This document shows, in pieces, positions 26,770 through 36,649 of a DNA stretch of 64,000 bases. The translations under genes and the position numbers were made by a program. Location: NCBI GenBank assembly GCA_039180675.1, contig JBCDDC010000024.1, forward strand, positions 1 through 64,000, read 5' to 3'. Below the pieces are notes generated by a model. The model was not told the origin of the DNA and did no database searches. It worked only from the letters and a program-made list of their open reading frames with translations. The DNA is from Thermohalobaculum sp039180675 (GTDB lineage Bacteria; Pseudomonadota; Alphaproteobacteria; Rhodobacterales; Rhodobacteraceae). Each line of letters opens with the position of its first letter. Position 1 is the stretch's first letter.

Positions 26770-26834
26770 TGTCGTCCTTGGCAGCTTCGTTCGCGATTCC
26801 CGGCCTCGACCCGCGGATTTCGGGTGGGGGATAG

Positions 26835-26870
26835 TTGACTTCTTCGGTCGGGAAACCTAGAACAATTCTA
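26835..26870 (+). promoter_or_regulatory. iscR-suf promoter and overlapping palindromic operator
   Basis: TTGACT (26835-26840), 17 bases, TAGAAC (26858-26863). The perfect palindrome TAGAA-CAA-TTCTA (26858-26870) covers the -10, and TTCTAA is repeated at 26873-26878. This fits iron/Fe-S-responsive control by the IscR-type regulator, whose Rhodobacterales binding sites (Iron-Rhodo-box) are AT-rich palindromes; the match is by eye. Confidence 0.65.
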
Positions 26871-26985
26871 ATTCTAAAGTGATGGCGCCCCGTTCGCTTC
26901 TCAAGCGGTTGGAGGGAGGTAAACACTCCGTCCGATTTGGTCAAGCAAGGAGAGTAAAGCGGGGCGATCTGCCCGGAGGCCGTCC

Positions 26986-27462
26986 ATGAAGCTCAGCACC
27001 AAGGGCCGATACGCCGTGATTGCACTGGCCGATATCGCTTTGAACGGGAGCAACCGGCCCGTCGCGCTTGGTGAAATTGCAGAGCGTCAGGACATCAGCC
27101 TCGCCTACCTAGAACAGCTTTTCGTGAAACTCCGCCGGTCTGGTCTGGTCGACTCGATCCGCGGACCGGGTGGTGGCTACCGGCTTGCGATGGATTCGGG
27201 CGAGATGCGCATCTCCGACATCATGACGGCCGTGGATGAGCGGTTGAACGCCATTGCAGACGGTAAACCCGAGGCGGGCGATGGCCGCGCGCAAAGCCAT
27301 GAGGCGAGCCTGACGCACGCGCTTTGGGAACAGCTCTCGGCCCATGTGCACGTCTTCCTCAGCCGGACGACGATTGCCGACGTGATCGCCGACCGGATGG
27401 TGCCGTGCCCTGCCGTGCCCGACTTCACCGAACTGCTCGAGGAGGAGGAAGCCTCCGCATGA
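26986..27462 (+). CDS. iscR: Rrf2-family regulator (IscR-like), lacking the cysteine triad
   Basis: A 158-residue winged-helix regulator that likely controls the operon it heads. N-terminal Rrf2 domain: 'MKLSTKGRYAVIALADIA', recognition helix 'DISLAYLEQLFVKLRRSGLV' and wing 'SIRGPGGGYRLA'. Typical IscR binds [2Fe-2S] through three cysteines near residues 92-104; here that region ('GKPEAGDGRAQSHEA') has none, and the only cysteine is residue 141 ('VPCPAVPDF'). R. sphaeroides IscR is also known to lack the triad. Acidic tail 'ELLEEEEA'. Its stop overlaps the desulfurase ATG (ATGA). Confidence 0.92.
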   Translation: MKLSTKGRYAVIALADIALNGSNRPVALGEIAERQDISLAYLEQLFVKLRRSGLVDSIRGPGGGYRLAMDSGEMRISDIMTAVDERLNAIADGKPEAGDGRAQSHEASLTHALWEQLSAHVHVFLSRTTIADVIADRMVPCPAVPDFTELLEEEEASA

Positions 27463-28601
27463 CCGGGCTTGATGGGCACCGCGTCTATCTTGACTGGAAC
27501 GCCACCGCGCCGCTGAGGCCGGAGGCGCGGGCCGCGATGCTTGCCGCGATGGATGAGGTCGGCAATCCATCGAGCGTGCACTCCGAGGGCCGGGCGGCGA
27601 AGAAAATCGTCGAGCAGGCCCGCGGACAGATCGCACAATTGGTTGGGTGCGAACCGTCGGAGATCGTGTTCACGAGCGGTGCTACAGAGGCAGCGTCGCT
27701 CGGCATCCATAGCGAGTACGATGTCATCTACCTCAGCGAAGCAGAGCATGACTGCGTCTACGAGAGATCTCTCGGGATTGGTCACAGCGTGTTCGCCTAT
27801 CCCCGAAATGCCGGACGTCACGAAGATGATGAGTTCGACTACCGCTCACCCGACTTCGATCTCGATGAGGGCCTCTTTGCAGTGGCCGCCGCTAACGGTG
27901 AGACAGGCGTGCTGGAAAACCCGGCAAAAATCTGCGCCTTCGCACATGGATCGGGCGCCGAGTTTCTAACCGACGCCGTTCAGGCTGTTGGCAAGACGGA
28001 TTTCTCCTTTGCCGTATGCGGCGCGGACTGTGCGCTCGCGTCCTCCCACAAAATCGGCGGGCCGAAAGGTGCCGGGGCGTTGATTTCCCGCTCAGGTCGG
28101 GATGTGTTTGGTGGCTTGCCGGGTGGCGGCCAAGAACAGGGCCGCCGTTCGGGCACCGAAAATGTCATCGGAATCGCCGGTTTCGGGGCGGCTGCGGAGG
28201 CGTCTCGGCGCGATCTCGAGGCTGGCGTTTGGGGACCCGTCAAAAAACTTAGAAATATTCTAGAAAGCCGTCTTGCCGAGGCCGTGCCCGACACCATCTT
28301 TTTTGGTGAAGAGAGCCCAAGGCTGCCGAATACCTCGTGTTTTGCGGTTCCGGGGTGGAAGGGTGAGACACAGGTCATGCAGATGGATCTGGCCGGATTT
28401 GCCGTCAGCGCGGGCTCTGCCTGCAGCTCCGGTAAAGTGAACAAGGCGAGCCGTGTCCTGATGGCCATGGGTTTCGATGAAGTAACGGCCTCGAGCGCGA
28501 TCCGCGTCTCGATGGGTCCGACGACGACAGAGGCAGAGGTCATGGCCTTCGCCGACACCTGGATCGAGCACTACAACCGGCGGAAATCCCGTGCCGCCTG
28601 A
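27459..28601 (+). CDS. Cysteine desulfurase, IscS/NifS type
   Basis: PLP enzyme that takes sulfur from cysteine for cluster assembly; 380 residues, class I (IscS/NifS-like). Starts 'YLDWNATAPLRPEARAAML', PLP-Lys in 'SSHKIGGPKGAGAL', and the catalytic cysteine loop 'SAGSACSSGKVNKAS'. The ATG overlaps the iscR stop, with GGAGGAGGA before it. A second desulfurase (SufS type) ends the same operon, so the two may serve different carriers. Confidence 0.93.
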   Translation: MTGLDGHRVYLDWNATAPLRPEARAAMLAAMDEVGNPSSVHSEGRAAKKIVEQARGQIAQLVGCEPSEIVFTSGATEAASLGIHSEYDVIYLSEAEHDCVYERSLGIGHSVFAYPRNAGRHEDDEFDYRSPDFDLDEGLFAVAAANGETGVLENPAKICAFAHGSGAEFLTDAVQAVGKTDFSFAVCGADCALASSHKIGGPKGAGALISRSGRDVFGGLPGGGQEQGRRSGTENVIGIAGFGAAAEASRRDLEAGVWGPVKKLRNILESRLAEAVPDTIFFGEESPRLPNTSCFAVPGWKGETQVMQMDLAGFAVSAGSACSSGKVNKASRVLMAMGFDEVTASSAIRVSMGPTTTEAEVMAFADTWIEHYNRRKSRAA

Positions 28602-28617
28602 GCAGGAGAGTTTTGAG

Positions 28618-30140
<1,523 letters not shown>

Positions 30141-30144
<4 letters not shown>

Positions 30145-30398
30145 AAGGCGCGATAGGCGACTATTTCAAAGAGCGCGTGGATAGAATTGTTGGTGAAGCG
30201 GTGCATCAGCTTGCTGGTGAAGACGGCGATGAACCGTACGTGCGGGAGGCGATAGCTAAAGTTGCTGTCCGCGAGTTCACTTGGCGCTTGCGAGACGCCT
30301 TTCCAGACGAGGCACAGCAGATCGCGGAGCAGCTCGGTCTGATGTCTAGACTTTTGGAGCAATCCATCGTCGAAGACGATCCAAGTCTAGAGGATTAA
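30141..30398 (+). CDS. Small acidic helical protein between sufB and sufC
   Basis: An 85-residue soluble, acidic, mostly helical protein ('YFKERVDRIVGEAVHQLAG', 'EAQQIAEQLGLMSRLLEQS'). No family is recognised. The GTG start overlaps the sufB TGA by 4 bases, so it is translationally coupled. Its GC content and codon use are visibly lower than those of its neighbours (for example many GAT, GAA, TTG codons), a hint of recent acquisition. A role in cluster assembly is suggested only by position. Confidence 0.6.
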
Positions 30399-30403
30399 AG
30401 CGA

Positions 30404-30724
30404 ATGATCGTCACCACCACACCCTCCATCGAAGGCAAGCGGATCACCCAGTACTGCGGCATTGTCGTGGGCGAGGCGATCCTCGGCGCCAATGTCATTC
30501 GTGATCTCTTCGCAGGCGTTACGGATATCCTCGGTGGACGCTCCTCTGCCTATGAGGAGGAATTGGGCAAGGCGCGTGAGACGGCCCTCGCCGAGATGCA
30601 GGAGCGTGCGGCGGCAGCCGGAGCCAATGCGGTCGTGGGCGTCGATCTCGACTATGAAGTGATCAACAACATGCTGATGGTCTCGGCCAGTGGCACCGCG
30701 GTTGTGATCATGAGTGGAGACTGA
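30404..30724 (+). CDS. YbjQ/UPF0145 heavy-metal-binding domain protein
   Basis: A 106-residue soluble protein of the YbjQ (DUF74, PF01906) family: 'GKRITQYCGIVVGEAILGAN', 'RETALAEMQERAAAAGANAV' and 'VGVDLDYEVI'. Family members assemble as pentamers; the function is unknown although named as heavy-metal-binding. Starts 6 bases after the previous stop, and its TGA overlaps the next ATG (TGATG). Confidence 0.85.
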   Translation: MIVTTTPSIEGKRITQYCGIVVGEAILGANVIRDLFAGVTDILGGRSSAYEEELGKARETALAEMQERAAAAGANAVVGVDLDYEVINNMLMVSASGTAVVIMSGD

Positions 30725-31116
30725 TGGGCCTGCGCGATCTCATAACCGGCACGCGCGCCGATCCGATACCCGAGGACGGGATGGGCCAGTCCTTGTTCAC
30801 CGAACTGTTGTGGGCAAAGCGGTTCCGCGGCCTGCGGCGGCGCGAGGTCGTGTGGTCCGATCCCTCGGAGGCGGATAAGTCGGCGTGGCAAGAGCACCCG
30901 GACATCTCGCGCTTCGGCGATTTTCTGGTTGGCGTGGCCCATGTCGCTCAGCGCCGCTGCTGGATTGTCGAACGGATCTGGAACGGCTGGCCCGACCCAC
31001 CGGAGTTTGCGTTTTTCGCGATGGAGGCCGGTGGCGAAGTCTGGGCCGCAGCGGATTTCGACCGGTGGCCTGCGCCCTGGCGCAAACCGCCGGTGCTGCG
31101 GGAACAGTCGGCATGA
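30724..31116 (+). CDS. Hypothetical protein in suf operon
   Basis: A 130-residue soluble protein rich in Trp and Arg ('RRCWIVERIWNGWPDPPEF', 'WAAADFDRWPAPWRKPP'). No family recognised. The frame has GC-rich codon use like the core genes, and it overlaps both neighbours by 1 and 4 bases, so it is part of a tightly coupled block. The C-terminal Trp/Pro-rich portion may bind a membrane or partner; this is inference. Confidence 0.65.
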   Translation: MGLRDLITGTRADPIPEDGMGQSLFTELLWAKRFRGLRRREVVWSDPSEADKSAWQEHPDISRFGDFLVGVAHVAQRRCWIVERIWNGWPDPPEFAFFAMEAGGEVWAAADFDRWPAPWRKPPVLREQSA

Positions 31117-31295
31117 CCCAGGTGCAGAAAATGGCGCTCCTCTATGGCGTGGTGATCGCCGGGGCCATTCTATTCCTGATGATCGTCACCGGGGGCACTC
31201 CGCCGGGTGGGGTCTATCTCTTCTCGCTCGTCTGCGGCATTGCGGGCGGGGCGACCTTTGCCCTTCTGGGCCGCAAGGCTGGTGGGGGTGAGTGA
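31113..31295 (+). CDS. Small two-helix membrane protein in suf operon
   Basis: A 60-residue protein with two transmembrane helices ('LLYGVVIAGAILFLMIVTG' and 'GVYLFSLVCGIAGGATFALL'). ATG overlaps the previous stop (ATGA), and its stop overlaps the next start. The longer open frame upstream is a shadow. No family recognised. Confidence 0.6.
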   Translation: MTQVQKMALLYGVVIAGAILFLMIVTGGTPPGGVYLFSLVCGIAGGATFALLGRKAGGGE

Positions 31296-31642
31296 TGGCG
31301 AATTGGCGGGCACAGCAGCGCGAAGCGCGGCCGCACCAGCCGTATCTGACGCCGCTCGTCGTGTCCGTGCTGTTCTGTCTTGGTATTGGGCTCGCGTTTG
31401 CCTTCGGCAGGCTCAGCGCCAGCTATGGAATCGTGGATATCGGCGTCTTTTTCTACAGCGCGCTCGGCTTTGCCTGTGTGACGCCCATAGCCTGGTTGCT
31501 CTTCCAGCTCGACCGCGCGGCTTATGCCAGGGCGAGGGAAGCGAATGAGCGGATGGGCTGGGCGGCCGTGGAGGCTGAGACAAACCGCAGGATCGCTGAA
31601 ATGCGCGCGAAGAATGCCAGAGAAGAGAAGACGGGCCAATGA
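31292..31642 (+). CDS. Membrane protein with helical tail in suf operon
   Basis: A 116-residue protein with two transmembrane helices (about residues 20-40 and 50-72, 'GVFFYSALGFACVTPIAWLL') followed by a long charged, probably coiled-coil tail ('ERMGWAAVEAETNRRIAEMR'). The GTG at 31292 overlaps the previous stop; an ATG follows at once at 31295. No known family. Confidence 0.6.
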   Translation: MMANWRAQQREARPHQPYLTPLVVSVLFCLGIGLAFAFGRLSASYGIVDIGVFFYSALGFACVTPIAWLLFQLDRAAYARAREANERMGWAAVEAETNRRIAEMRAKNAREEKTGQ

Positions 31643-31974
31643 CCAGACCGTTCTGGGATTTCGGCTTCAGGATCGACCCGACGCGGCCGATCAGCGCGAT
31701 GGGCGGGATCGGCATGATCGCCGTGTTGGTCCTCGGCTTCTTCGGCTGGCGGGTGACGGCGAACCTCGGCCTGCCAGGCTGGATCGGCGGCGGGCTCTTT
31801 GCCGGTATCGGTGCGCTCTTTGGCATCGGATACGCGCATAGACAGGCCCAGCGCCGGGCCGAGCATGAGCGCGAGTTGGAGCGCGAGCGCCGGGCGATCC
31901 GCAAGGCCGAGCGTGAGCGGCAACTGAAGGACTTTCGCGAGACCAAGAGAGGCGGCGAGACCTCTCCGGACTGA
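31639..31974 (+). CDS. Membrane protein with coiled-coil tail in suf operon
   Basis: A 111-residue protein with the same plan as its neighbour: two helices (residues 20-42 and 48-67, 'GWIGGGLFAGIGALFGIGYA') then an Arg/Glu-rich helix 'RRAEHERELERERRAIRK', likely coiled coil. The ATG overlaps the previous stop. Similar architecture of adjacent genes suggests divergence from a common ancestor or joint function. Followed by 66 bases and sufC. Confidence 0.6.
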   Translation: MTRPFWDFGFRIDPTRPISAMGGIGMIAVLVLGFFGWRVTANLGLPGWIGGGLFAGIGALFGIGYAHRQAQRRAEHERELERERRAIRKAERERQLKDFRETKRGGETSPD

Positions 31975-32040
31975 ACAGAACGACAGACACGAGATGCCGG
32001 CCGCCCGCGCGGCCTGCCCCACACTGAGATGGAGAAGCAC

Positions 32041-32790
32041 ATGCTGGAGATCAAAGGGCTCGAGGTGAAGCTCGAGGAAGAGGACAAGCAGATCCTGAAG
32101 GGCGTCGACCTGACGGTCGAGCCCGGGAAGGTCCATGCGATCATGGGGCCGAACGGGTCGGGCAAGTCGACGCTTTCCTATGTGCTTGCCGGCCGCGACG
32201 GCTATGAGGTCACGGGCGGCTCGGCGACCCTGGAAGGTGAGGATATTCTAGAGATGGAGCCCGAGGAGCGTGCAGCCGCAGGCCTCTTCCTCGCGTTCCA
32301 ATATCCGGTCGAGATCCCGGGCGTGGGGAACATGACCTTCCTGCGCACGGCGCTGAACTCCCAGCGCAAGGCGCGTGGCGAGGAGGAGGTGACCGCGCCT
32401 CAGTTCCTCAAGATGATCCGCGCCAAGGGGAAGGAGCTCAACATCGACGCTGACATGCTGAAGCGCCCGGTGAACGTGGGCTTCTCCGGTGGTGAGAAAA
32501 AGCGCAACGAGATCCTGCAGATGGCGATGCTGGAACCGAAGATGTGCATCCTGGATGAGACCGATTCAGGCCTCGATGTCGATGCGATGAAGCTGGTCAG
32601 CGAGGGGGTGAACGCGCTTCGCGATGCCGGGCGGGCGTTCCTCGTGATCACCCACTACCAGCGCCTGCTCGACCACATCAAACCGGATGTCGTGCATATC
32701 ATGTATGACGGCCGGATCGCTCAGACCGGCGGGCCGGAACTGGCACTGAAGGTCGAGAACGAAGGCTATGCGCATCTGACGGCTGCATGA
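32041..32790 (+). CDS. sufC: Fe-S assembly ATPase SufC
   Basis: ABC-type ATPase of the SufBCD complex; 249 residues. Walker A 'MGPNGSGKSTLSYVLAGRD', signature 'NVGFSGGEKKRNEILQM', Walker B 'PKMCILDETDSGLDVDAM' and switch His in 'VITHYQRLLDHIKPD'. The ATG at 32041 is preferred, with GGAGAAG before it; an ATG at 32029 is in frame but lacks spacing. sufD starts 7 bases after the stop. Confidence 0.97.
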   Translation: MLEIKGLEVKLEEEDKQILKGVDLTVEPGKVHAIMGPNGSGKSTLSYVLAGRDGYEVTGGSATLEGEDILEMEPEERAAAGLFLAFQYPVEIPGVGNMTFLRTALNSQRKARGEEEVTAPQFLKMIRAKGKELNIDADMLKRPVNVGFSGGEKKRNEILQMAMLEPKMCILDETDSGLDVDAMKLVSEGVNALRDAGRAFLVITHYQRLLDHIKPDVVHIMYDGRIAQTGGPELALKVENEGYAHLTAA

Positions 32791-32797
32791 GGGACCC

Positions 32798-34057
32798 ATG
32801 GTGACGGAAGCGAAAAGAACCGGGGCCGAAAAGCTCCTCGCCGCCCTGCCGATGCCGGGCTACGAAGGCGACCAGGAGGCGGGATGGGCACGCGAGGCGC
32901 GGGCCAAGGCCCGGGCGCGCGTGCTTGATGCCGGTGCGCCGGTGAAACGGGATGAATACTGGAAATACACTGACCCGACGCCCCTGACCGCGCCGCTGGC
33001 AGTGGCCGGAGAAGTCAGCGATGTGACCCATGATCACCCGTTCGGCGAGGTCGCCCAGGCGCGGTTCGTAAACGGTGCGTTCCGGGCAGATCTCTCCACA
33101 AAGCCGGAGGGGCTTGCGTATATCCCGCTCTCGGACGCGCTCTATCAGGATCTTGGGATTGCGCGCACCCTTTTCGGCGTGCTTGAGGCGCGTGGGCGGG
33201 AAAAGGTGGACCGCCCGCTCGCGGCGCTCAACACCGCCTGCGCGACCGATGGGCTGGTGCTGCAGGCGACCGGGACGGGTGTCCTGCATCTTGCGCAGGA
33301 TCATATCGGCGAAGGCGCGAGCCTGCTCCACCACGTGATCCGGGTCGAGAGCGGCGCGGAACTGACCCTGCTGGAAAGCGGAACGACGGCCAACACGGTG
33401 ATGGAGGTCGATCTGGCCGAAGGTGCGGTGTTCCACCATGTCCGCCTCCAGACCGGAGAGCGCAATCCGGCGGCCACGCATATCTTCGCGCGGGTCGAGA
33501 AGGAGGCTTCTTTCAAGACCTTCACCTTCTCCACCGATGGCGGGCTGACCCGCAACGAGGTGGTGATGGAGCTGATCGGCGATGAATGCTCGGGCCATAT
33601 CGCGGGGACCGTGATGGGCCGCAATAAGGCGCATATCGACAACACGGTTTTCGTGACCCATGACGCAGTCGATTGCGAGAGCCGGCAGGTCTTCAAGAAC
33701 GTGCTCTCCGATGGTGCGACCGGGGTCTTCCAGGGCAAAATCTATGTCAAGGAAGGGGCGCAGAAGACTGATGGGTATCAGATTTCCCAATCCGTCCTGC
33801 TGACCGATGGCGCCGAGTTCCTGGTGAAGCCGGAGCTTGAGATCTACGCCGATGATGTCGCCTGCTCGCACGGCTCCACGACCGGGTCGCTGGATGAGAC
33901 GGCGCTCTTTTACCTGCGCTCACGCGGGGTGCCGCAGGCGGAGGCGGAGGCGATGCTGGTCGCCTCCTTCGTCGATGAGGCGATCTCAGAGATTGCTGAC
34001 GAAGCGCTTGCCGATCTGATGCGCGAGCAGGTTGAGATCTGGATGGCCAGCCGGTGA
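32798..34057 (+). CDS. sufD: Fe-S assembly protein SufD
   Basis: Partner of SufB in the scaffold; 419 residues. Recognised by the C-terminal beta-helix: 'AGTVMGRNKAHIDNTVFVTH', 'KNVLSDGATGVFQGKIYVKE', 'EIYADDVACSHGSTTGSLDE' and 'SRGVPQAEAEAMLVASFVDE'. The middle region lacks the SufB motifs, as expected. The stop overlaps the GTG of the next gene (GTGA). Confidence 0.95.
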   Translation: MVTEAKRTGAEKLLAALPMPGYEGDQEAGWAREARAKARARVLDAGAPVKRDEYWKYTDPTPLTAPLAVAGEVSDVTHDHPFGEVAQARFVNGAFRADLSTKPEGLAYIPLSDALYQDLGIARTLFGVLEARGREKVDRPLAALNTACATDGLVLQATGTGVLHLAQDHIGEGASLLHHVIRVESGAELTLLESGTTANTVMEVDLAEGAVFHHVRLQTGERNPAATHIFARVEKEASFKTFTFSTDGGLTRNEVVMELIGDECSGHIAGTVMGRNKAHIDNTVFVTHDAVDCESRQVFKNVLSDGATGVFQGKIYVKEGAQKTDGYQISQSVLLTDGAEFLVKPELEIYADDVACSHGSTTGSLDETALFYLRSRGVPQAEAEAMLVASFVDEAISEIADEALADLMREQVEIWMASR

Positions 34058-34650
34058 ATGCCACCAGTCAGCCCGGCCTGCCCTGGCGGGTCCTGACAGC
34101 GTGGGGCAACCTGCGCGGCTCGATCCGCTCGCTGGTCGACTGCGAGCTGACCGAGGCGCGGTTGGTTGTCATCGCCATGCTGTCCGGGCTGATCTGGTAT
34201 CTGCAAACCGTGATGCTCTTCCGGCTCGGCGCGACGGGTGCGGATCTGGTCGGCGATGAGGTCACGGCCTTCTTCGCCGCGCAGTTCATTGTCGCGATCT
34301 TCTTCCGCACGTTGATGCTCTACGGGGTTGCGGGCCTCTTCGGTTTGGTCCTGCGCAAACGGGGCGGCGAGGGCAGTTGGATCGAGACGCGGGCCGCGGT
34401 TTTCTGGGCTTTTCTGGTCACTGCACCCGTGCGCCTTGTCCTGATGCTGCTGAGCACGGCCGTCGCGGCGGAAATGTCGCCGACGGCGGGCCTTGCGATC
34501 GGACAGGCGGGGCAGTTGCTGCTCGTGATCGTGCTTTCGATCTTCCTCGCCGAGGTGCACAAGATGAAGGCGTGGACGATTTTCGCTGGAATCGCAGCGA
34601 TTTCACTTGTGGCAGTGCTGCTGAGCGGACTTCTGCCCGGGGCGAGTTGA
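34054..34650 (+). CDS. Yip1-like membrane protein 1
   Basis: A 198-residue membrane protein with about five helices, read as a YIP1-domain protein from its layout and its pairing with the next gene. It starts 'LPWRVLTAWGNLRGSIRSLV' and ends with hydrophobic helix 'WTIFAGIAAISLVAVLLSG'. GTG start overlaps the sufD stop. Proteins of this kind recur between sufD and sufS in Rhodobacterales, role unknown. Confidence 0.65.
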   Translation: MNATSQPGLPWRVLTAWGNLRGSIRSLVDCELTEARLVVIAMLSGLIWYLQTVMLFRLGATGADLVGDEVTAFFAAQFIVAIFFRTLMLYGVAGLFGLVLRKRGGEGSWIETRAAVFWAFLVTAPVRLVLMLLSTAVAAEMSPTAGLAIGQAGQLLLVIVLSIFLAEVHKMKAWTIFAGIAAISLVAVLLSGLLPGAS

Positions 34651-34653
34651 GCG

Positions 34654-35271
34654 ATGTATGCGGCAGTAACCCAAAACCTGATCGGTGGGCTGCTCCGCCC
34701 GCGCGAGTCGGCGCGGCGGATGCTGGACCTGGGTTATGGCATCCGCGAGGTCGGACTGCTCGTAGTTCTCGGCTATGTCATAGGCGCGATCTTCAATATC
34801 CTGCTGCCACCCGCCGGTGCGGGGGGAACCGCCGGGCTTCTCCACATCTTCGGGCTTCTGAACTGGTCGATCATGGTGTTGTTGATCGCTTGGCTCGCCT
34901 GGTTCCCACCCCGGCTTTTCGGTGGAAAAGGGACTTGGGAAGAAGCACTTAGGGCCACCGCATGGCTTTCGGTTCTGATGAACCTAATCTGGCCGCTGCT
35001 TCTGTTCGCGGTCCGGATTTTGCCGGAAGGTGCTCTGCTTCAGGCGCTTGAGTCGGGCGATATTACGGCACTTGCGCGACTGGTCCCGGACCTGTCGCCG
35101 GGGGACCGGTCGATGTTCCATATGCTGACATATACGTACTCCTTCGCCTCGTTCTGGCTGTTCGCGAGCTTCATTGCCGAGATCCATGGGTTCCAGAAGA
35201 CGTGGCTTGTTTTCCTGACCACGATGGGGTTGATATTCGGCCCGTTCCTGATCCTCGGCATTGGCCGCTGA
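34654..35271 (+). CDS. Yip1 family membrane protein 2
   Basis: A 205-residue membrane protein with about five helices ending in 'FLTTMGLIFGPFLILGIGR', consistent with the YIP1 family. The N-terminus 'LIGGLLRPRESARRMLDLG' is the amphipathic entry segment of that family. It starts 3 bases after the previous stop and precedes sufS by 12. Partner of the preceding gene; role in cluster delivery or a membrane process is unknown. Confidence 0.7.
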   Translation: MYAAVTQNLIGGLLRPRESARRMLDLGYGIREVGLLVVLGYVIGAIFNILLPPAGAGGTAGLLHIFGLLNWSIMVLLIAWLAWFPPRLFGGKGTWEEALRATAWLSVLMNLIWPLLLFAVRILPEGALLQALESGDITALARLVPDLSPGDRSMFHMLTYTYSFASFWLFASFIAEIHGFQKTWLVFLTTMGLIFGPFLILGIGR

Positions 35272-35283
35272 GGGGTGCTAAAC

Positions 35284-36504
35284 ATGTACGATATCAACAA
35301 AATCCGCGATGACTTCCCGATCCTGAGCCGCCAGGTGCATGACAATGTGGACCTTGTGTATCTCGACAACGGAGCCTCGGCTCAGAAGCCGCAGGCGGTG
35401 ATCGATGCGGTCAACCAGGCCTATTCGAACGAGTACGCCAACGTGCATCGGGGCCTGCATTTCCTGTCAAACCTCGCGACCGACAAATACGAGGGCGTGC
35501 GGGCGAAGATCGCGGGTTTTCTGGGCGCGGGGGAGGATGAGATCATCTTCACCACCGGTTCCACCATGGCCTTCAACGTCGTCTCCTACGCTTGGGCGGC
35601 GCCCCGGCTGCAGGCAGGCGACGAGATTATCCTGAGCGTGATGGAGCATCACGCGAACATCGTACCTTGGCATTTCCTGCGGGAGCGGCAGGGCGTTGTG
35701 CTGAAGTGGGTCGATGTGGATGTGAATGGCGATCTGGACCCGCAGGCGGTGATCGACGCGATCGGGCCAAAGACCAAGATGATCTGCCTGACCCATATGT
35801 CGAACGTGCTGGGCACCGTCGTGGATGTGAAAACGATCTGCCATGCGGCGCGGGAGCGGGGCGTGGTGACGATGATCGACGGGTCACAATCCGCTGTCCA
35901 TCTGCCTGTAAACGTTGGTGAAATCGGCTGTGACTTCTATGCCATGACCGGGCATAAGCTCTATGGACCCTCTGGGTCTGGTGCGCTTTATGCCCGGGCC
36001 GACCGGATGGCGGAGATGCGCCCGTTCCTCGGTGGCGGGGATATGATCCACGAGGTATCGAAGGAGGATGTCAGCTACACCTCCGGCCCGCTGAAGTTCG
36101 AAGCGGGCACGCCGCCGATCGTGCAGATGATCGGGCTCGGCGCTGCGATCGACTATGTCCAAGACCTGGGGATGGAGAACATCGCCGCCTATGAGCGGGA
36201 GCTGCGGGACTATGCCAATGCCCGGCTGGGCGGCATTAACTGGCTGACATTGCACGGTAAATCCGAGACGAAGGGGGCGATCTTCTCCTTCACCATGGAA
36301 GGTTCCGCTCACCCGCACGACATCTCGACCATCATTGACCGCAAGGGGGTCGCGGTGCGTGCCGGGCACCATTGCTGCCAGCCGCTGATGACCCATCTGG
36401 GCGTCACCGGAACCTGCCGGGCAAGCTTTGCACTCTACAACACCCGCGAGGAGGTCGACAAGCTGGTGGACGCGCTGGAGCTTTGCCACGAGCTGCTGGG
36501 CTGA
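35284..36504 (+). CDS. sufS: Cysteine desulfurase SufS
   Basis: Group II cysteine desulfurase that feeds sulfur to SufBCD; 406 residues. PLP-Lys in 'FYAMTGHKLYGPSGSGAL', catalytic Cys in 'VAVRAGHHCCQPLMTHL', and 'SVMEHHANIVPWHFL'. The N-terminal 'IRDDFPILSRQVHDN' is typical. No sufE or sufU gene follows in the window; the NifU-like gene at 9224 could be the sulfur acceptor partner. The operon ends with a strong hairpin. Confidence 0.96.
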   Translation: MYDINKIRDDFPILSRQVHDNVDLVYLDNGASAQKPQAVIDAVNQAYSNEYANVHRGLHFLSNLATDKYEGVRAKIAGFLGAGEDEIIFTTGSTMAFNVVSYAWAAPRLQAGDEIILSVMEHHANIVPWHFLRERQGVVLKWVDVDVNGDLDPQAVIDAIGPKTKMICLTHMSNVLGTVVDVKTICHAARERGVVTMIDGSQSAVHLPVNVGEIGCDFYAMTGHKLYGPSGSGALYARADRMAEMRPFLGGGDMIHEVSKEDVSYTSGPLKFEAGTPPIVQMIGLGAAIDYVQDLGMENIAAYERELRDYANARLGGINWLTLHGKSETKGAIFSFTMEGSAHPHDISTIIDRKGVAVRAGHHCCQPLMTHLGVTGTCRASFALYNTREEVDKLVDALELCHELLG

Positions 36505-36533
36505 AGCTCAGACAAAGCCAGATTTTTCGCGAC

Positions 36534-36574
36534 AAAGATCGCAAGATCGCCTGGTTAACAGGCTTGCGATCTTT
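36534..36574. terminator. Strong hairpin terminator of the suf operon
   Basis: Perfect 12-bp inverted repeat AAAGATCGCAAG (36534-36545) and CTTGCGATCTTT (36563-36574), with a nested CCTG-GTTAA-CAGG in the loop. A-run before and T-run after allow function on either strand. AAAGATCGC recurs once more at 36583. Confidence 0.75.
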
Positions 36575-36649
36575 CCAGATAAAAGATCGCGGCCAGCAGA
36601 CAAATCGCGACGAATTTGGAACTCGGTCAATTCGCCGGTTCGCCGGGTC

